DNA of 64,000 nucleotides, taken from Blastobasis lacticolella (lineage: Eukaryota > Arthropoda > Insecta > Lepidoptera > Blastobasidae). The notes beneath the pieces are model-generated. The model saw nothing but the letters and a program-made list of their open reading frames with translations, made no database searches and was not told the DNA's origin. Within the stretch, counting starts at the first letter, position 1. Each line of letters begins with the position of its first letter. Shown here piece after piece: positions 11,925 through 23,594 of this stretch. The translations under genes and the position numbers were made by a program. The DNA lies in NCBI GenBank assembly GCA_905147135.1, contig LR990050.1, positions 818,501 through 882,500 on the forward strand, read 5' to 3'.

Positions 11925-12203
11925 TGATAAACGACTGCCACTACGTAGACCCTCTGTTGGTCACCACGCGAAGGTTCGAAAGAACGTTTCTCGCTCGTAC
12001 GATTCGGATGTGGAATGAGCTCCCAGCCACAGTGTTTCCTTTGGACTATGACATGGGATCGCTCAAGAGGTATATTAGAGATCTCCTTAGTGGCGGGCAA
12101 CGCATTAGTAGCGCTCGTGGTGTTGCTGATGTCCATAGGCGGCGGTGACCACTTTCCATCGGGTGGCCCGCATGCCTGTTTGTCTGCCGTTTTACATAAA
12201 AAA
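11925..12203 (+). pseudogene. LINE-1-type 3' end: RT C-terminus fragment
   Basis: Longest member of a seven-copy family (called LINE-1 here for convenience). A frame ending at TGA 12146-12148 encodes a LINE ORF2 C-terminus (RRFERTFLARTIRMWNELP, then YDMGSLKRYIR). It is followed by a short 3' UTR with CACTTTCCATCGGGTGGC and a CATAAAAAAA end. 5'-truncated and non-functional. Confidence 0.82.
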
Positions 12204-12565
12204 AGTTCTCCTATTTTGATAAAATTTAGTTTAGCAGCTAAAGATAGATGTGACGGTGCGGAAAAGCTAGTACCACATAAAGCTTGACAAATATCAAAAC
12301 AGCAAACAAATCAGAATGAATCATCGCGTGTTGTTGAAACTCTCGATGCGATAGCAGTGTGAGGTGCAATCGTTTTATCGGCTATGCGATGGAGATTTAA
12401 TTGGAAAAGCAATCACCGGTGACAACCATAGATACCGCGGGACCACTGTGACTAGAGCACTCGTATAGTTGTTGATTGTTGATGGGAAAACCACGTAGAC
12501 TTTGGTTTTCAGACGTGTGGATTTCGACACTCATAATATAACTACGATACTGTGTACTGGAGAGA

Positions 12566-12965
12566 AGTGTTGGTGACCGAGCGGTTAGGATATCCGACTC
12601 GTAAGCGATAGGTACCGGGTTCGAATCCCGCTGCGGCTATGTACCAATGACTCTTTTCTAAGTTATGTATGTATTAAATACTAACCGACGCTGTTACGGC
12701 GAGGGAAAACATCGTGATGAAACGTGCACATTCAGGTGACTGAATGTATGTACATTAGCTGAATTCTAACTGATTCTCTTACGATGTGGGAAAACATCGC
12801 GATGAAACCTGCAAATTCAGGCAACTGAATGTGTAACCATAATCTAATCTGGTCAGGTAGTCCTGGTAGCAGGGTCATCGAGGTTAGATAGCAGTCGCTC
12901 CACCGTAGTTGCCTAATCTACCAAATCCTGGATCATGATCAAGGCGGACTCCAGGCTCCTTTTCT
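12566..12965 (+). mobile_element. SINE A with internal tandem duplication
   Basis: Intact tRNA-like head (GGTGACCGAGCGGTTAGG; GGGTTCGAATCCCG), then the middle module occurs twice (about 12665-12747 and 12748-12836). Each has a GGGAAAACATCG-GATGAAAC core. The 3' module follows once, to about 12965. This copy is longer than the ~360 bp norm. Confidence 0.88.
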
Positions 12966-13891
12966 AATAGGACTTTATATATTTATGCTACATAGCAATA
13001 CCTACAACGATTCTAATACGTACATTAATGAACTTGCATTGATGAACGTCAACATTTTTAATGACCTATTCAATTATAATTAAAAACGGTTTCCGCAGTG
13101 TCAGATATACTTCGCCCTTCCGGTAGGTAACTGCTTAACATCAGGCGGGACATTCACTTATTCCCCACCTCAGTTGTATAAGAAACACATAAAAACCTGT
13201 AATAGTATAGTCACTCTTATTGTCACTCTGACGAAACCAAGAACAAAATTATGTGTTTGGATTCACATCCCACACAGCAAGAACCAGCGAAATCGCCGCA
13301 ACACCAATCAGCACGTGGACGCTAACTATATGCAATTTCCCGTGGCGTTTCAAACTATGTAATTATTAGTTTGGTCCATAGTTTATGGAGCGATTCGTTC
13401 TGTCATCCGCAGCGACGGTTATTACGGGTGTCAACAAGGGTTGCCAGAAAATTTCAATAACACTAAAGGGGATTTCGATTGAGGGTGTCAAAAAATTTGT
13501 GTCCATTTAAAATATGAAGTATCTTTTCTTTATTAAATATATATAGCAAATTTTTTACAATTTGTATAATATCGAAGGGGTGGTGCTATTCTACCGGACA
13601 CCATATGATGAAATAGGCAAAATAAATTAAATTATGTGATAAGTTTCTTTTTATGTAAGAAAAATGTGTATATTTTGAGCAAATGGCTTTTATTATACTC
13701 AAAGAAAATATTGCCGCTGTAAGATTGATTTGAAGATTTGGCGACTATATATTTTTCCAACAGTATACTCGTATAGTACCCATAATATAGTATTATTCTA
13801 TATTATATAGTAGATTTGGCAACCCTAGAGTCAAGTGGCTCGTGACGACACATTGCGCTGTATTGGTCGAATATGAATGAGTCATTCGATT

Positions 13892-14102
13892 TGAGCGTCG
13901 ATGGCTTAGTGGTTAAAAAGTCCGACTTGTAAGCGAGAGGACCCGATTTGAATCCCAGTTTCGCCGTATACAATGACTTTTTTCTGAGTAATATACATTT
14001 ACACTAACCGATGCTCTTACGGTGAGAGAAAATATCGTGATGAAAGCTGCACATTCAGGCTAATGAATGTGTAACCATGATCCAATCTGGTCAGGTTCCC
14101 CT
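13892..14102 (+). mobile_element. SINE A, 3'-truncated
   Basis: Decayed tRNA-like head (GAGCGTCGATGGCTTAGTGG, with a mutated B box) and middle module, ending abruptly after CAATCTGGTCAGGTTCCCC. Confidence 0.82.
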
Positions 14103-14423
14103 GTTAACACAGAGAATAAGAATGAGAATATTTATTTTTCCACACAAAAATAACGTAATCAGTTTTATACATTAAAAGCTTACACCTAAGTCTGTCTGAG
14201 TGGAATATATGTTTTCACTCACTCACTTACGTAGAGTACATACAAAGTAAATAATAATAATAAAAAAAGAAGCTTTGCGTGTAAGAGCACAGTCTGTGTA
14301 CAGAGATTGTCGCTCCACAGTAATAAAAATAACTCCACAAAGTTAAACGGGTTTAAGATTTGTATTGGAATATTAAATGAAAATAAATTTTAACCCTCTA
14401 TCAAACTCACACACACTCTCACA

Positions 14424-14600
14424 GAGTTTCCTTTGGACTATGACATGGGATCGTTCAAGAGGTATATTAGAGGTCTCTTCAGAGGCGGGCAACGCATTGG
14501 TGACTCCCCTGGTGTTGCTGATGTCCATAGGCGGCGGTGACCACTTTCCATCAGGTGGCCCGCTTGCCTGTTTGTCTGCCGTGTAATATAAAAAAAAACT
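14424..14600 (+). mobile_element. LINE-1-type 3' end
   Basis: Starts at TTTCCTTTGGACTATGACAT and ends with the family 3' UTR (CCATCAGGTGGCCCGCTTGC) and poly(A). Confidence 0.82.
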
Positions 14601-14678
14601 GCCTTTCTAATAACCGCATCGAAATCAGTCACGCACTTCCATATATTAACAGAGCCACAGATAAAATAAAAAATAATC

Positions 14679-14935
14679 TTGGCGCTAATGTCCCGGTTGT
14701 GTTTTCGCGCATGAGGACCCGGGGTCCGCCTTGACCGTGATCCAGGATTTGGCAGGTCAGGTAATTACAGTAGAGCGACTGCCATCTGACCTCCATGACC
14801 CTGCTACCCGGAACCTGACAAGATTGGATCATGGTTACACATGTCATCCAGTCGCCTGAATGTGCAGGTTTCATCACGATGTTTTCCCTCACCGTAAGAT
14901 CATCGGTTAGTATTCAACTAATGGACAGATACTAC
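14679..14935 (-). mobile_element. SINE A, head-truncated
   Basis: Minus copy: GACCCGGGGTCCGCCTTGAC, GAGCGACTGCCATCTGACC, TCATCACGATGTTTTCCCTC. It stops before the tRNA-like head. Confidence 0.87.
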
Positions 14936-15324
14936 CCATGATAATAAAAACTCATTCGGTATACGACTGTTCTTCCGGTACCTGAAACTCGGAAAGGTTG
15001 GTGCTAAATCCACCGCGTTGTGGAAAAAACTTTCATTGAAGTGAATAGCTTGTGGCGACTAAATTGCGTTCGATAGCTCGTAACTATTGGTGGTCGATGA
15101 ATTGCTGCTGCGAAAATCGGAATACCAAGCCACTATTGGGAATAGTGGCGTAGTTAATTTGCTATGAAATGTGGTACTGCTGGTAGGTTTGGGTAAATTT
15201 GCACGTTGGAAGAGACGTGCATCTAAATATATTACTGTAAAGACATAGGTTGCAACTTAACCGACAGTTGCCGGATCCTCCGACGAAGTCTACATAATCT
15301 ACTTTTTTGTTTATTTATTCTAGG

Positions 15325-15475
15325 CAGTGACAGACAAGCATACAGTCCGCCTGATGGTAAGCGGTAACTATCGCCCATAACATGTACGATTCATGCATTT
15401 TGGTTGCAGGCAAGAAAAATGCAGAACGCCTCGCTACCTTATCCTTTAAACCGGAACACAGCAATGCAATCATTA
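15325..15475 (-). repeat. Family F fragment, minus
   Basis: GTCCGCCTGATGGTAAGCGG and TGCATTTTGGTTGCAGGCA are the complement of family F. Confidence 0.62.
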
Positions 15476-15584
15476 TTTATTTATAAAACAATTTATTGTA
15501 CACAAGAAAATTAAAGAGATAGTACAAATTAGATATTAGACAACAGGCACTACTTATCTCATCATTGTTGCTAGGCGCCAGAAT

Positions 15585-15780
15585 ATACTCGAAAATACTC
15601 AAATGATGCACAAACTTCAGATCCGATCTCAAAGTAACGATTACGATTTAACTGGTTTTCAGAACCGCATTGAAATCGGTCCATCCGTTTGAGAGCTATG
15701 ATGCCACAGCAGACACACACCTTTATGTATATTGTATACACAGAGCAACAGATATGTAGATACACATGTCAAGACTTAAA
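15585..15780 (-). repeat. Family E fragment
   Basis: Shares ACCGCATTGAAATCGGTCCA and GAGAGCTATGATGCCACAG with the complement of family E. Confidence 0.58.
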
Positions 15781-16077
15781 ACATTACTCTCTTTTCTGGG
15801 GGTTGAAAATATATCTAGTAGTTAATTCTACTATGCTTTCCAGCTATTTAATAAAGAGTAGAATTTAGGTAGCGGCGAATTCGAAAAATCGCGTGGCCAA
15901 TTTAAGGTGTTAGAGCCTTGCATACATTTCCTACTGTGACTTGCTTCAGTTTTTAAAACGATAATATCCGGTTTCTACAATACCACCGTTGTTAATACCA
16001 AAATACATCATGGTTTTGCCTACATTAATAATATAATTATCGATTCAGTTATAAATAAGGTTTACGGGAGTATTTTT

Positions 16078-16300
16078 AACCTCCGACGAAAAAAAGAGTG
16101 GTGTTATAAGTTGGACAAGTGTATCTGTGGCTTTGAATATCTGTTTGTAGCATCGTAGCTCCCGAACGGATGGATCGATTTGCATGCGGTCTTCTCTATT
16201 TGAAAGCCAGTTAAATCGATATAGTTGTTGGCTTTGTTTCATTAAAATCAGTTCTGTAGTTTAGAATATAGTTGAAGGGAACTTGGTCGGGCGTTATCTA
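16078..16300 (+). repeat. Interspersed repeat family E
   Basis: GAGTGGTGTTATAAGTTGG, AGCTCCCGAACGGATGGATC, TTTCATTAAAATCAGTTC: a stretch typical of moth and butterfly LINE-like 3' sequences. Other copies or parts lie at 11650-11790, 15585-15780, 38615-38835, 58500-58665 and 59270-59380. Confidence 0.68.
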
Positions 16301-16392
16301 ACTTTTTCTGTCGGTTAGGTTGTCTTTACGAAATAGTGTAAGAATCGAGGCATTAGCAGTTGAAATATTATGTTGTCATAATTATGGATTTC

Positions 16393-16495
16393 ATATTGTT
16401 GACTGCAACCTAAATGCATGAATCGTAGATATTTTCGTCGACAGTTACCACTTACCATCAGGTGGGCGGCCTGCTCGTTTGCCACTGCGTAGAAT
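16393..16495 (+). repeat. Family F fragment
   Basis: GACTGCAACCTAAATGCATG and CACTTACCATCAGGTGGGCG match family F. Confidence 0.62.
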
Positions 16496-16667
16496 ATTGT
16501 TATACGATTTAATATGCCATACGAATAAATAAATATACTGCACAGTATAAAAACATAAGTACCAAAGTCTTATATTTACATACAATACGACTAATTCACT
16601 AGATGCAGAATAGTCTTACTAGACTCAGTAGACCAGAAAACGAGCGAAACGAAATGGAGCGCCCACT

Positions 16668-16895
16668 GCGCTCCTAAACTCATTCGTCTAAATTCAGAAT
16701 GAAACAGCGTGAAAGCAATTCAATATAGAATGTATTGCTCATAAAATATGGACAACTTTTGTATCATTTATAATAAGTTACGCGTTGCTCCGCTTTGCAA
16801 AAGGCGTGATTCAAAAATGGATCTTATTTAAAAAAGCAATATATTCCACCTTGATTTGCTCAACGCTTCTTGCTTCTGAATGTATGCACTTATTA
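16668..16895. mobile_element. Fold-back MITE, copy 2
   Basis: Same family: GAATGTATTGCTCATAAAAT and CTTTTGTATCA on the left, GATTCAAAAATGGATCTTAT and AAGCAATATATTCCACC on the right. Confidence 0.68.
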
Positions 16896-16899
16896 CAAT

Positions 16900-17140
16900 C
16901 TAAATCCAGTAGTCTAAATTTAGAAGCAAACAGCGTGACATCATTATAAAATAAAGTTAATTTTTGTATCACGCATTTTGAAAAGCGGCGCGACGCGTTA
17001 CATAATTTACAAAAATTTACCTTATTCTATGAACAATACGTTCGTCCTTAATTTTCTCTCACGCTCCTTGCTTCGGAATTTAACCAAATATAGTATATAT
17101 AATATATAGTATATATTAGCCAAATGTAGTAAGCGCAATA
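16900..17140. mobile_element. Fold-back MITE, copy 3
   Basis: Adjacent relative of copy 2: ATTTTTGTATCACGCATTTT on the left, ACCTTATTCTATGAACAATA on the right. The tip TGTAGTAAGCGCAATAGGG matches that of copy 1, and a TATA-rich insertion lies near 17085. A half copy occurs at 35138-35215. Confidence 0.62.
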
Positions 17141-17514
17141 GGGCTACCTCCGCAAACCGCCAGAGATCGCGTGAGCCCGTTCCTTGGCATTAATATTTCC
17201 CATGCACCGGCATCCACCGCAGCGCTCTGCGCCGGCGATAAACTCAAGTAATTAAGTTCGTTTACTGCGCGGATTTAAGTTTTTGACGTTCATATCTCGC
17301 GGGTTGTGGGTTCGTGAGTTTTGTGCCGTTTTGTCAGTACATTTATTTTTGTGTAATTACCCTCCGAATGCTTTTGAAGGGTCAATGCGCTTGAGGTTTA
17401 GTTACTATTCCCGTGAACAGTGTCGTCGCTGTAGGCGTCGAATTAATACTTTACATGGTCATAAAGGCACATTACATACGATACTACGGCAGCTAGACAG
17501 TTGATACTAATCAT

Positions 17515-17645
17515 CCTGATATTTATAATCTAGACGCCTTCAAGTTTAGAGTGAATAGGCTGTTCCTAGACAGACATGCTCCATCATCGGTCGCATCGTC
17601 ATTTACCATCAGGTGAGATGGCAGTCAAATTCCTGGCTGAACTAT
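17515..17645 (+). mobile_element. LINE-2-type 3' end
   Basis: Shares ACGCCTTCAAGTTTAGAGTG and TCGCATCGTCATTTACCATC with the copies at 5044 and 55850. Confidence 0.7.
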
Positions 17646-17677
17646 AAAAATATATCTATAAAAAAACTTATTCTTAC

Positions 17678-18060
17678 TCTATACATATAAAAAATTGTAA
17701 CAGGTTCAATTCTGTACATCGAAGATATTTTAAAAGTTTTTATTGCAGGTCATTCTATATACAATACTGATGCCAAAACCATATTTTTTCATTTTTGTCT
17801 GTCTATCTGTGTCTTGGCCGTGTACCATTCTGAAACTACTAAATAAATTAAAATGAAACTTGGTATGATTTGAGTTCGTACTACGAGGAAGGACATTGGA
17901 TACTTTTATCCCGTACGGCCAGAACTTTCAATGACGTGACAACTAGTGTAAAAAAATTAAAACTGAGCCCCTATCAACCCAGCGCATACAAACACTGGCC
18001 GTAGTCCTGAAAGTCTATTACTGGGAAGATGGGAACTAGATCACGTACGTTAAAACAACG
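17678..18060 (+). mobile_element. Helitron-like 5' end of a second family
   Basis: Begins TCTATACATATAAAAAATTG, and its interior (ACTACGAGGAAGGACATTGG) is typical of lepidopteran Helitron-derived repeats. No CTAG hairpin end found, so probably 3'-truncated. Confidence 0.5.
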
Positions 18061-18261
18061 AGAGCGACCGGCCCAGCGTGGTCGCTGGGATCGGCTATTA
18101 AAAAGCAATCAAGCAGCGATCTAGCCGAAGAGTACGCCTCATCTACCCAACTACCAGTAGATACGTAGGAAATTGGAACGCTATGTAGCGTAGAAAGAAT
18201 GGAGCGACTAATAAAGATCTAAAACTATGAAAATATTCTAAAAATATCAGCGTAAAAATAA

Positions 18262-18800
18262 ACTTCTTGGCGTCAATATTCCGGATGTGCTTCCACGTGC
18301 GAGAGCCCGGGGTAATTTTAGTAGACCGAATGCAATCTGATAGGGGAACTTGACTAGATTTGATTAATGTAACACACTCAATCGCCTGATAGAGAGCGTC
18401 GGTGGCCGAGCGGTTAAAATATCCGACTCGTAAGCCAGAGGTCCCGGATTCGAATCCCGCTTCGACCATGTACCAATGGCTGTTTTCTGAGTTATGTACA
18501 TTAGTTGAATACTAATCGATGCTCTTACGGTGAGGGAAAACATCGTGATGAAACCTACACATTCAGGCGACTGGATGTGTAACTATTATCCAATCTGGTC
18601 AGGTTCACCTGGTAGCAGGGTCACGGAGATCAGATGGCAGTCGCTACACTGTAATTACCTGATAAGCCAAATCCTAGATCATGGTCAAGGCGGACCCCGG
18701 GCTTACGTGCGCGAAAGCACAACCGAGACATAAACGCCAAGATGATGATGATGACTCAATCGTCTGAATATAGAGATTTGTTCATGTTACCCTGTTTGGT
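18262..18800 (-). mobile_element. SINE A, older copy split by the nested SINE
   Basis: Minus-orientation SINE A body: the left part is 18262-18392, and the right part resumes after 18753 with TCTGAATATAGAGATTTG, colinear with the family consensus. It lacks the tRNA head. Confidence 0.8.
18395..18753 (+). mobile_element. Full-length tRNA-derived SINE (family A), nested
   Basis: Best reference copy of the main SINE, ~360 bp. The head is tRNA-like: A-box-like GTGGCCGAGCGGTTAA, an anticodon-loop-like CTCGTAA, and B-box GGATTCGAATCCC. The body contains ACGGTGAGGGAAAACATCG, CAGATGGCAGTCGCT and TGATC/TAGATCATGGTCAAGG. The tail is GATG repeats. It sits inside an older minus-strand copy of the same family and is flanked by ACTCAATCG-CTGA (18376-18389 and 18754-18767, one mismatch), a target-site duplication. 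RNA polymerase III promoter boxes would drive it, with LINE machinery needed in trans. Confidence 0.9.
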
Positions 18801-19561
18801 TTAATGAAAATATCTTATGTCCATCTGCACATCACCATCACATCAGCCAGAAGACGCCCACTGTTTGGCATAGGCCTCCCCCAGAGATCTCCACAAAAGC
18901 CTCGAGATTGACGGAATTGAACAGCTTCTGAAGGGTCTAAAGCACAGGTTCATCTGCACATTTCGTTTCAAAATAGTATTTGGAACAATGAGAGGTTTTC
19001 AGTTTGACAGTTAAAGAAAAAAACAATACTTATCTCCTTGTAAACAGATGGCGCTGTACTGAACTCTTATGTCAAGTTGTCGCTTCGAGTCAGAAAAGAA
19101 GAGATTTCACTAAAGTCACGTCGTAAATTGAGTATAGCTAGGCCATATTGCTAAATGTTCGTCACCCCATTAAATCATGTCTTATTTAAAAAATATTCTT
19201 CTTGGTTCTTTATATTTGACATTTAATACAGAAACTCTTTGTTTTTAAGTTATCTTGACAACCTCTCATTAAAACAATGGTATAAACAACTTGTTTCGCT
19301 TCATTTCCTGAAAGGGGTTTATAATTTTTTTTTGTCTCTTGTCTTTTAATAACTGAAAACGGACTTACTTACCATGATTGAGCACCGACACACTTTTGTT
19401 TTCCTCCCTTTTACCTGAACGAGTATTTCCTCAATTAATGAAGTAATTTAATATTAATTAGGTAATTTATACCTACTCATTTTGAATTTGTTCAAACGCC
19501 ATTTGGTGGTGTAATCTTTGGAAAAATTACTATGTACAAGTAATTAAAATAAAATGAATCA

Positions 19562-19645
19562 TCATGGCGTTAGTGTCCCTGTTGTGCTCTCGCGCACGAG
19601 GGCCAGGGATCCGCCTTTACCATGATCCAGGATTTGGCTTATGTA
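19562..19645 (-). mobile_element. SINE A 3' fragment
   Basis: Only the last ~85 bp of the family, minus orientation (GTGCTCTCGCGCACGAGGGC ... ATGATCCAGGATTTGG). Confidence 0.75.
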
Positions 19646-19649
19646 ACGT

Positions 19650-20847
19650 AACAAAACTGCAGGGCAATGTCAGGTTCATTTGTATAAAGAAAAGCTCAGT
19701 TAGACGTCTGTACCAGACTCAAGGGAAACTAATCAGAGGTCGGTAGCAGACTCAGTGGATAAAGAAAACTAAAGAATCAGGGTAGTGGGTTATGATTATT
19801 CAGTCCAGTTAGCTAGCGAATATAAATTAATTTATAAAAAATACTTAAAGCACTATAGGTCCAAAAGAGAGTCTTACACGTAACTTTTGTCCAGCAGGAT
19901 CACATAATTCACTTTGATAAAATTCCATTAAAATTGATGCAGCCTTTGTGCGTTTTTAGTCCGAGATCGATTTCATTAATTTTGCTTTTTATTTCTCTCC
20001 AGCCGTCAATCAATGAGGAGTTTTCCAGTAGGTATTGTCAATTGGTTTCAAAAAGCAGCAATAGATGGCGCTCCTACAATTTTGGTAATTTTTTACCAAA
20101 GGTTCAACGAAATGTACTTTAATACAAACATTTCATATTTGTATTGCGTCTATTCTTGATCCTAGTGTCTATGAAACGAAATAGCTCAGTCAAATTGGTG
20201 TTTGTTCTGTTTGTAATAATTTATTACAACCTCTTATGGTTGAAAATAAATGGTTGAAACCTATTTTAAATATAAAATTATCCAAAACAACGTATCCAGT
20301 GTTTATATCCTCTTTGCTAAGAACCTATTTCAAGCGATTATCAATTACCAAAATTGTTGGGGCGCCATCTAGTGAGTGGTTAGGGATGCTTTAGATACCT
20401 ATTGGAAAACTGCTCATTGCAAATTTATCATAGCCAGACTTTTTCGTGGGCAGCAAATAGAAATAAAATCTTCGCCATCATGGCATCGATCTGTGGTATG
20501 TCACTGCTTGACAACTTCACAACAATTTGTCAACAATATTTATACCAAGATATTAATGTTTAATAACATTATAATAGAAATTACGTCTTTTAAGTCAAAA
20601 GGAAATGAATTAACAGAACAAACAAGTACGTCTAGAAATACATAATTCGTAGACCATTTAAAATAATGGTCGCATACAAATAAAAATAGAATCCTCTCTT
20701 TTCAGAACATAACATAATGAATTGGAGAGCCATTAAAGCCTGAAGGGCCAAATATAAAGATACCCTTAAAAACTATATTAAACTATAAAAAATAAAAGTA
20801 TTCAACGTGCTGAATCAACGTTAAAGCAGGAGTCCTCATAGTAAGTA
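19650..20847. other. No gene recognised
   Basis: AT-rich single-copy-looking DNA. The 60-90-codon ORFs are random-looking. GATGGCGCTCC / GGGGCGCCATCTAG near 20065 and 20360 are the nearest things to paired motifs. Confidence 0.45.
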
Positions 20848-20897
20848 ATAAATAATAATAATAATAATAAATAAATAATAATAATAATAATAAAATA
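20848..20897. repeat. (AAT)n microsatellite
   Basis: AATAATAATAAT run with AAATA interruptions, next to the SINE A copy at 20921. Confidence 0.9.
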
Positions 20898-20920
20898 AGT
20901 CAAGAGAGATCCTACATATT

Positions 20921-21150
20921 TCAGGTAGTTACAGTGGAGCTATTGCCATCTGGCCTCCATGACCCTGCTACCAGGGGAACCTGAGAGATTGAATCATGGT
21001 TACACATTCAGTCGCCTGAATATGCAGGTTTCATCACGATGTTCTTACGCTGAGGCAATCCTCAGCGTCGGTTAGTGTTCAAAGCAATGTACATAACTCG
21101 GAAAAAGTCACTAGTACATAGCAGCTCTAGGCTTTGAACCTGGTAAGCAA
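20921..21150 (-). mobile_element. SINE A, partial with decayed head
   Basis: Minus copy: GTTACAGTGGAGCTATTGCC, GCAGGTTTCATCACGATG, then a degenerate B-box complement (GGCTTTGAACCTGG). It follows a run of AAT repeats. Confidence 0.8.
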
Positions 21151-21594
21151 CCTTGTTAAATTTCAGTCTAGTAAATTTATTTCTGTCTAGTAAGTTCAAA
21201 AACAAGACCCCAAACATACGTCTCTCAAAGCAAATTCCTAATGGAAATAATGTATTATTGAAGCTGGGAATTTTTACAAGCCTACAAAGATCCTTTCGAA
21301 ATCACACCTGAATAGAACCTTAGAGCGAACATTCTATTTTTGTCGTCACTTAAACGGTAAATTTGCCTAAAAATGGCGTACCTTAAATTCTGCTTTCCAA
21401 ACATTGATAGCCTTCATACAAGTCCAGATTTATCTGACGAAGCAATAGGAATTGAAGCGTGGGAGTTCAACGATTCCCAAAACATCATTCACAAACCAAT
21501 TTCTTTTGCTGATATGATTCAGCAAACATGAATAAGCCTGGAAAGATGGTTCTATTTTTATCTAGGATATCATAATAATAAAATAAGTACGTCA

Positions 21595-21735
21595 CGAGGT
21601 GCCAATGAGCTTCCGAGACTGTTCAACCGGTCTCAGGTCCCCAGCTGAAAATCTAAGTCAACCTTACATAATATGAGATCTAGATACTCTCATACTTAAT
21701 AAATAAATTTTGAATTTTGAATTTTTTAATTATAT
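21595..21735 (+). repeat. Repeat with TTTTGAATTTTGAATTTT tail
   Basis: GTCACGAGGTGCCAATGAGC ... CTTAATAAATAAATTTTGAA. The same AATAAATAAATTTTGAATTTT tail closes the segment at 30805-30852, suggesting a shared retroelement 3' end. Confidence 0.45.
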
Positions 21736-22600
21736 GTAGGCACATACTTTCGCAGCGGCGCATTTTAATACATTAGGTTCACAGTGCATCGCAATTTTGA
21801 ACTTCGAAATTCAGTACTACACTTCCACGCTGAGTTCGCCAACAGTATTAGGAGGCACACCTGGGACTTATTTTTTTGAACCGCTCGCCTCGAGTCCAAT
21901 GGTTTTAAATTTTTATTATGGTCATGAAAAATTATATATTTTGGTTAACACAATTCCGCTATACATTAGTTGAATACTATGTTAGCATATACGGGCCCAG
22001 CACTGGAATTTTTTTACAAAAAAAATTCAAATTTTCAGCGTTCAGAATAAAAGGTTGAATTTTAACTACTGGCTGTCTACACGTTTGCCGCTACAGCATA
22101 TTAAAACCTTTTAAATTATACCTTACAATTATAGTACCCGTATTTAAGAACCCAAATGCTTTTATGACTTGCAATAGTAAAAGCGACATAAAACAGGAAT
22201 AAAATAAAAGTTGGAGGGCAATTTTAAAAGCATGCTATCATTATAAATCGAAGGCACGCGATACAATACGATATTTTCGTTCATTAAATCGCACACTGCA
22301 TGCAAACCGATTCATTTTATAGTTAATACTGACTTTCCCCGCGTACTCGTCCGCGTACGTGAGGGGTTACAAACATATAAATAAGAAAAAATAAGCATTT
22401 TAACATACAATACGTATTTGACGCCCATTGGCTAACTTATTAGGATTGATCTATGCTTAGAAAAACGTAACATTAAAGCGCATATTATATGTATCTCATT
22501 TTAGACACATTTACATATTTAGAGTCTCATTTATGTTTTAAGTATTATCAATAATATAAGTAATACATGTCACTATTTTAAATTTAAGGATATTATTACT

Positions 22601-22645
22601 TACACACACACACGCACACACACACACACACGCACATATACACGA
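22601..22645. repeat. (CA)n microsatellite
   Basis: Interrupted CA/CG dinucleotide run. Confidence 0.9.
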
Positions 22646-23477
22646 CTATCTGATTAAAAATTAAGACATCTTTAATTAATATGTTAAATTAGTTTATTTT
22701 TATTTTTGTTATGTTTGTAAAAACCCATTATTAGCATTAAGGTTACTAATGAACAAATATAAACTTTTAATTATGGACGTACGCAATCTCATCAACCGGT
22801 TTCGGCCGAAAATCAGCGTCGCAGCCTCGGCTGTGGCAATATGCTGAGCTGGAACCGTTTCGGCATTTTGTTACACAGTGTACCTACCTATATAATGTAA
22901 GTGAAAATGTAAATGTCGAATAAATTATTATTCTATTCTATACAGTGGGTAACAACGTAACATTTTCATTGTGAGTTACAATAAAAAGAAAGTAAAAAAT
23001 AAAAAGGAGAGAAACAAATAAGAACTTCAAATAAGATTTTGGTGCTTGTGTGTGTCATAATAAAATTCCAATAAATTATGAAGTGCCGTAAAATATCGCC
23101 TAAATACCATCAATAACCTTTAAGCTCTACCAAGCATCAAAAGTAACCACTAGTACTAATTTCACAAAATGTTCGACGAATAATCTAATATTCCACTTGA
23201 CGAATATTAACGTAACAAACAAAACTCTGAACCAAACCTCACACCCTAAAGCCTTACCTATTATGCACCAACATCTAACCGTACGTGTCTAAATCCAGAA
23301 CTAATGCGTTCTCTGCGCGTCGTTTTTACAAAAGCGGTAACAGCGCCCCCAGAGAACACATAGTGGCAAGGGAATGAATGAAGAGGTATTTTTACACTTT
23401 CCGGTTGTACGTGCAGGGAGTCAATTGCCGGGAACAGGTCTTAGCACATAGTTTACGGTGTGGCATGGGGTGGGGTG

Positions 23478-23512
23478 TATAAATAGAGGGGGATGGTAGT
23501 TGTTTTAGTCTA
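23478..23512 (+). promoter_or_regulatory. Candidate TATA-box / initiator core promoter
   Basis: TATAAATAG at 23478 is followed 29 bp downstream by TTTAGTCT (A at 23507), close to the arthropod initiator TCAGTY. This is the normal TATA-to-start spacing. The G-rich TGGCATGGGGTGGGGTG lies just upstream. No ORF follows; the 83-bp array begins about 90 bp downstream. No transcript evidence. Confidence 0.4.
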
Positions 23513-23594
23513 ATCGGTAGTTATTCTCAACAGCTGGTTTAATCGTGGATATTTGAATGTTGTAATGTGATTAGGGCCTCTATTGAATTGTAAT

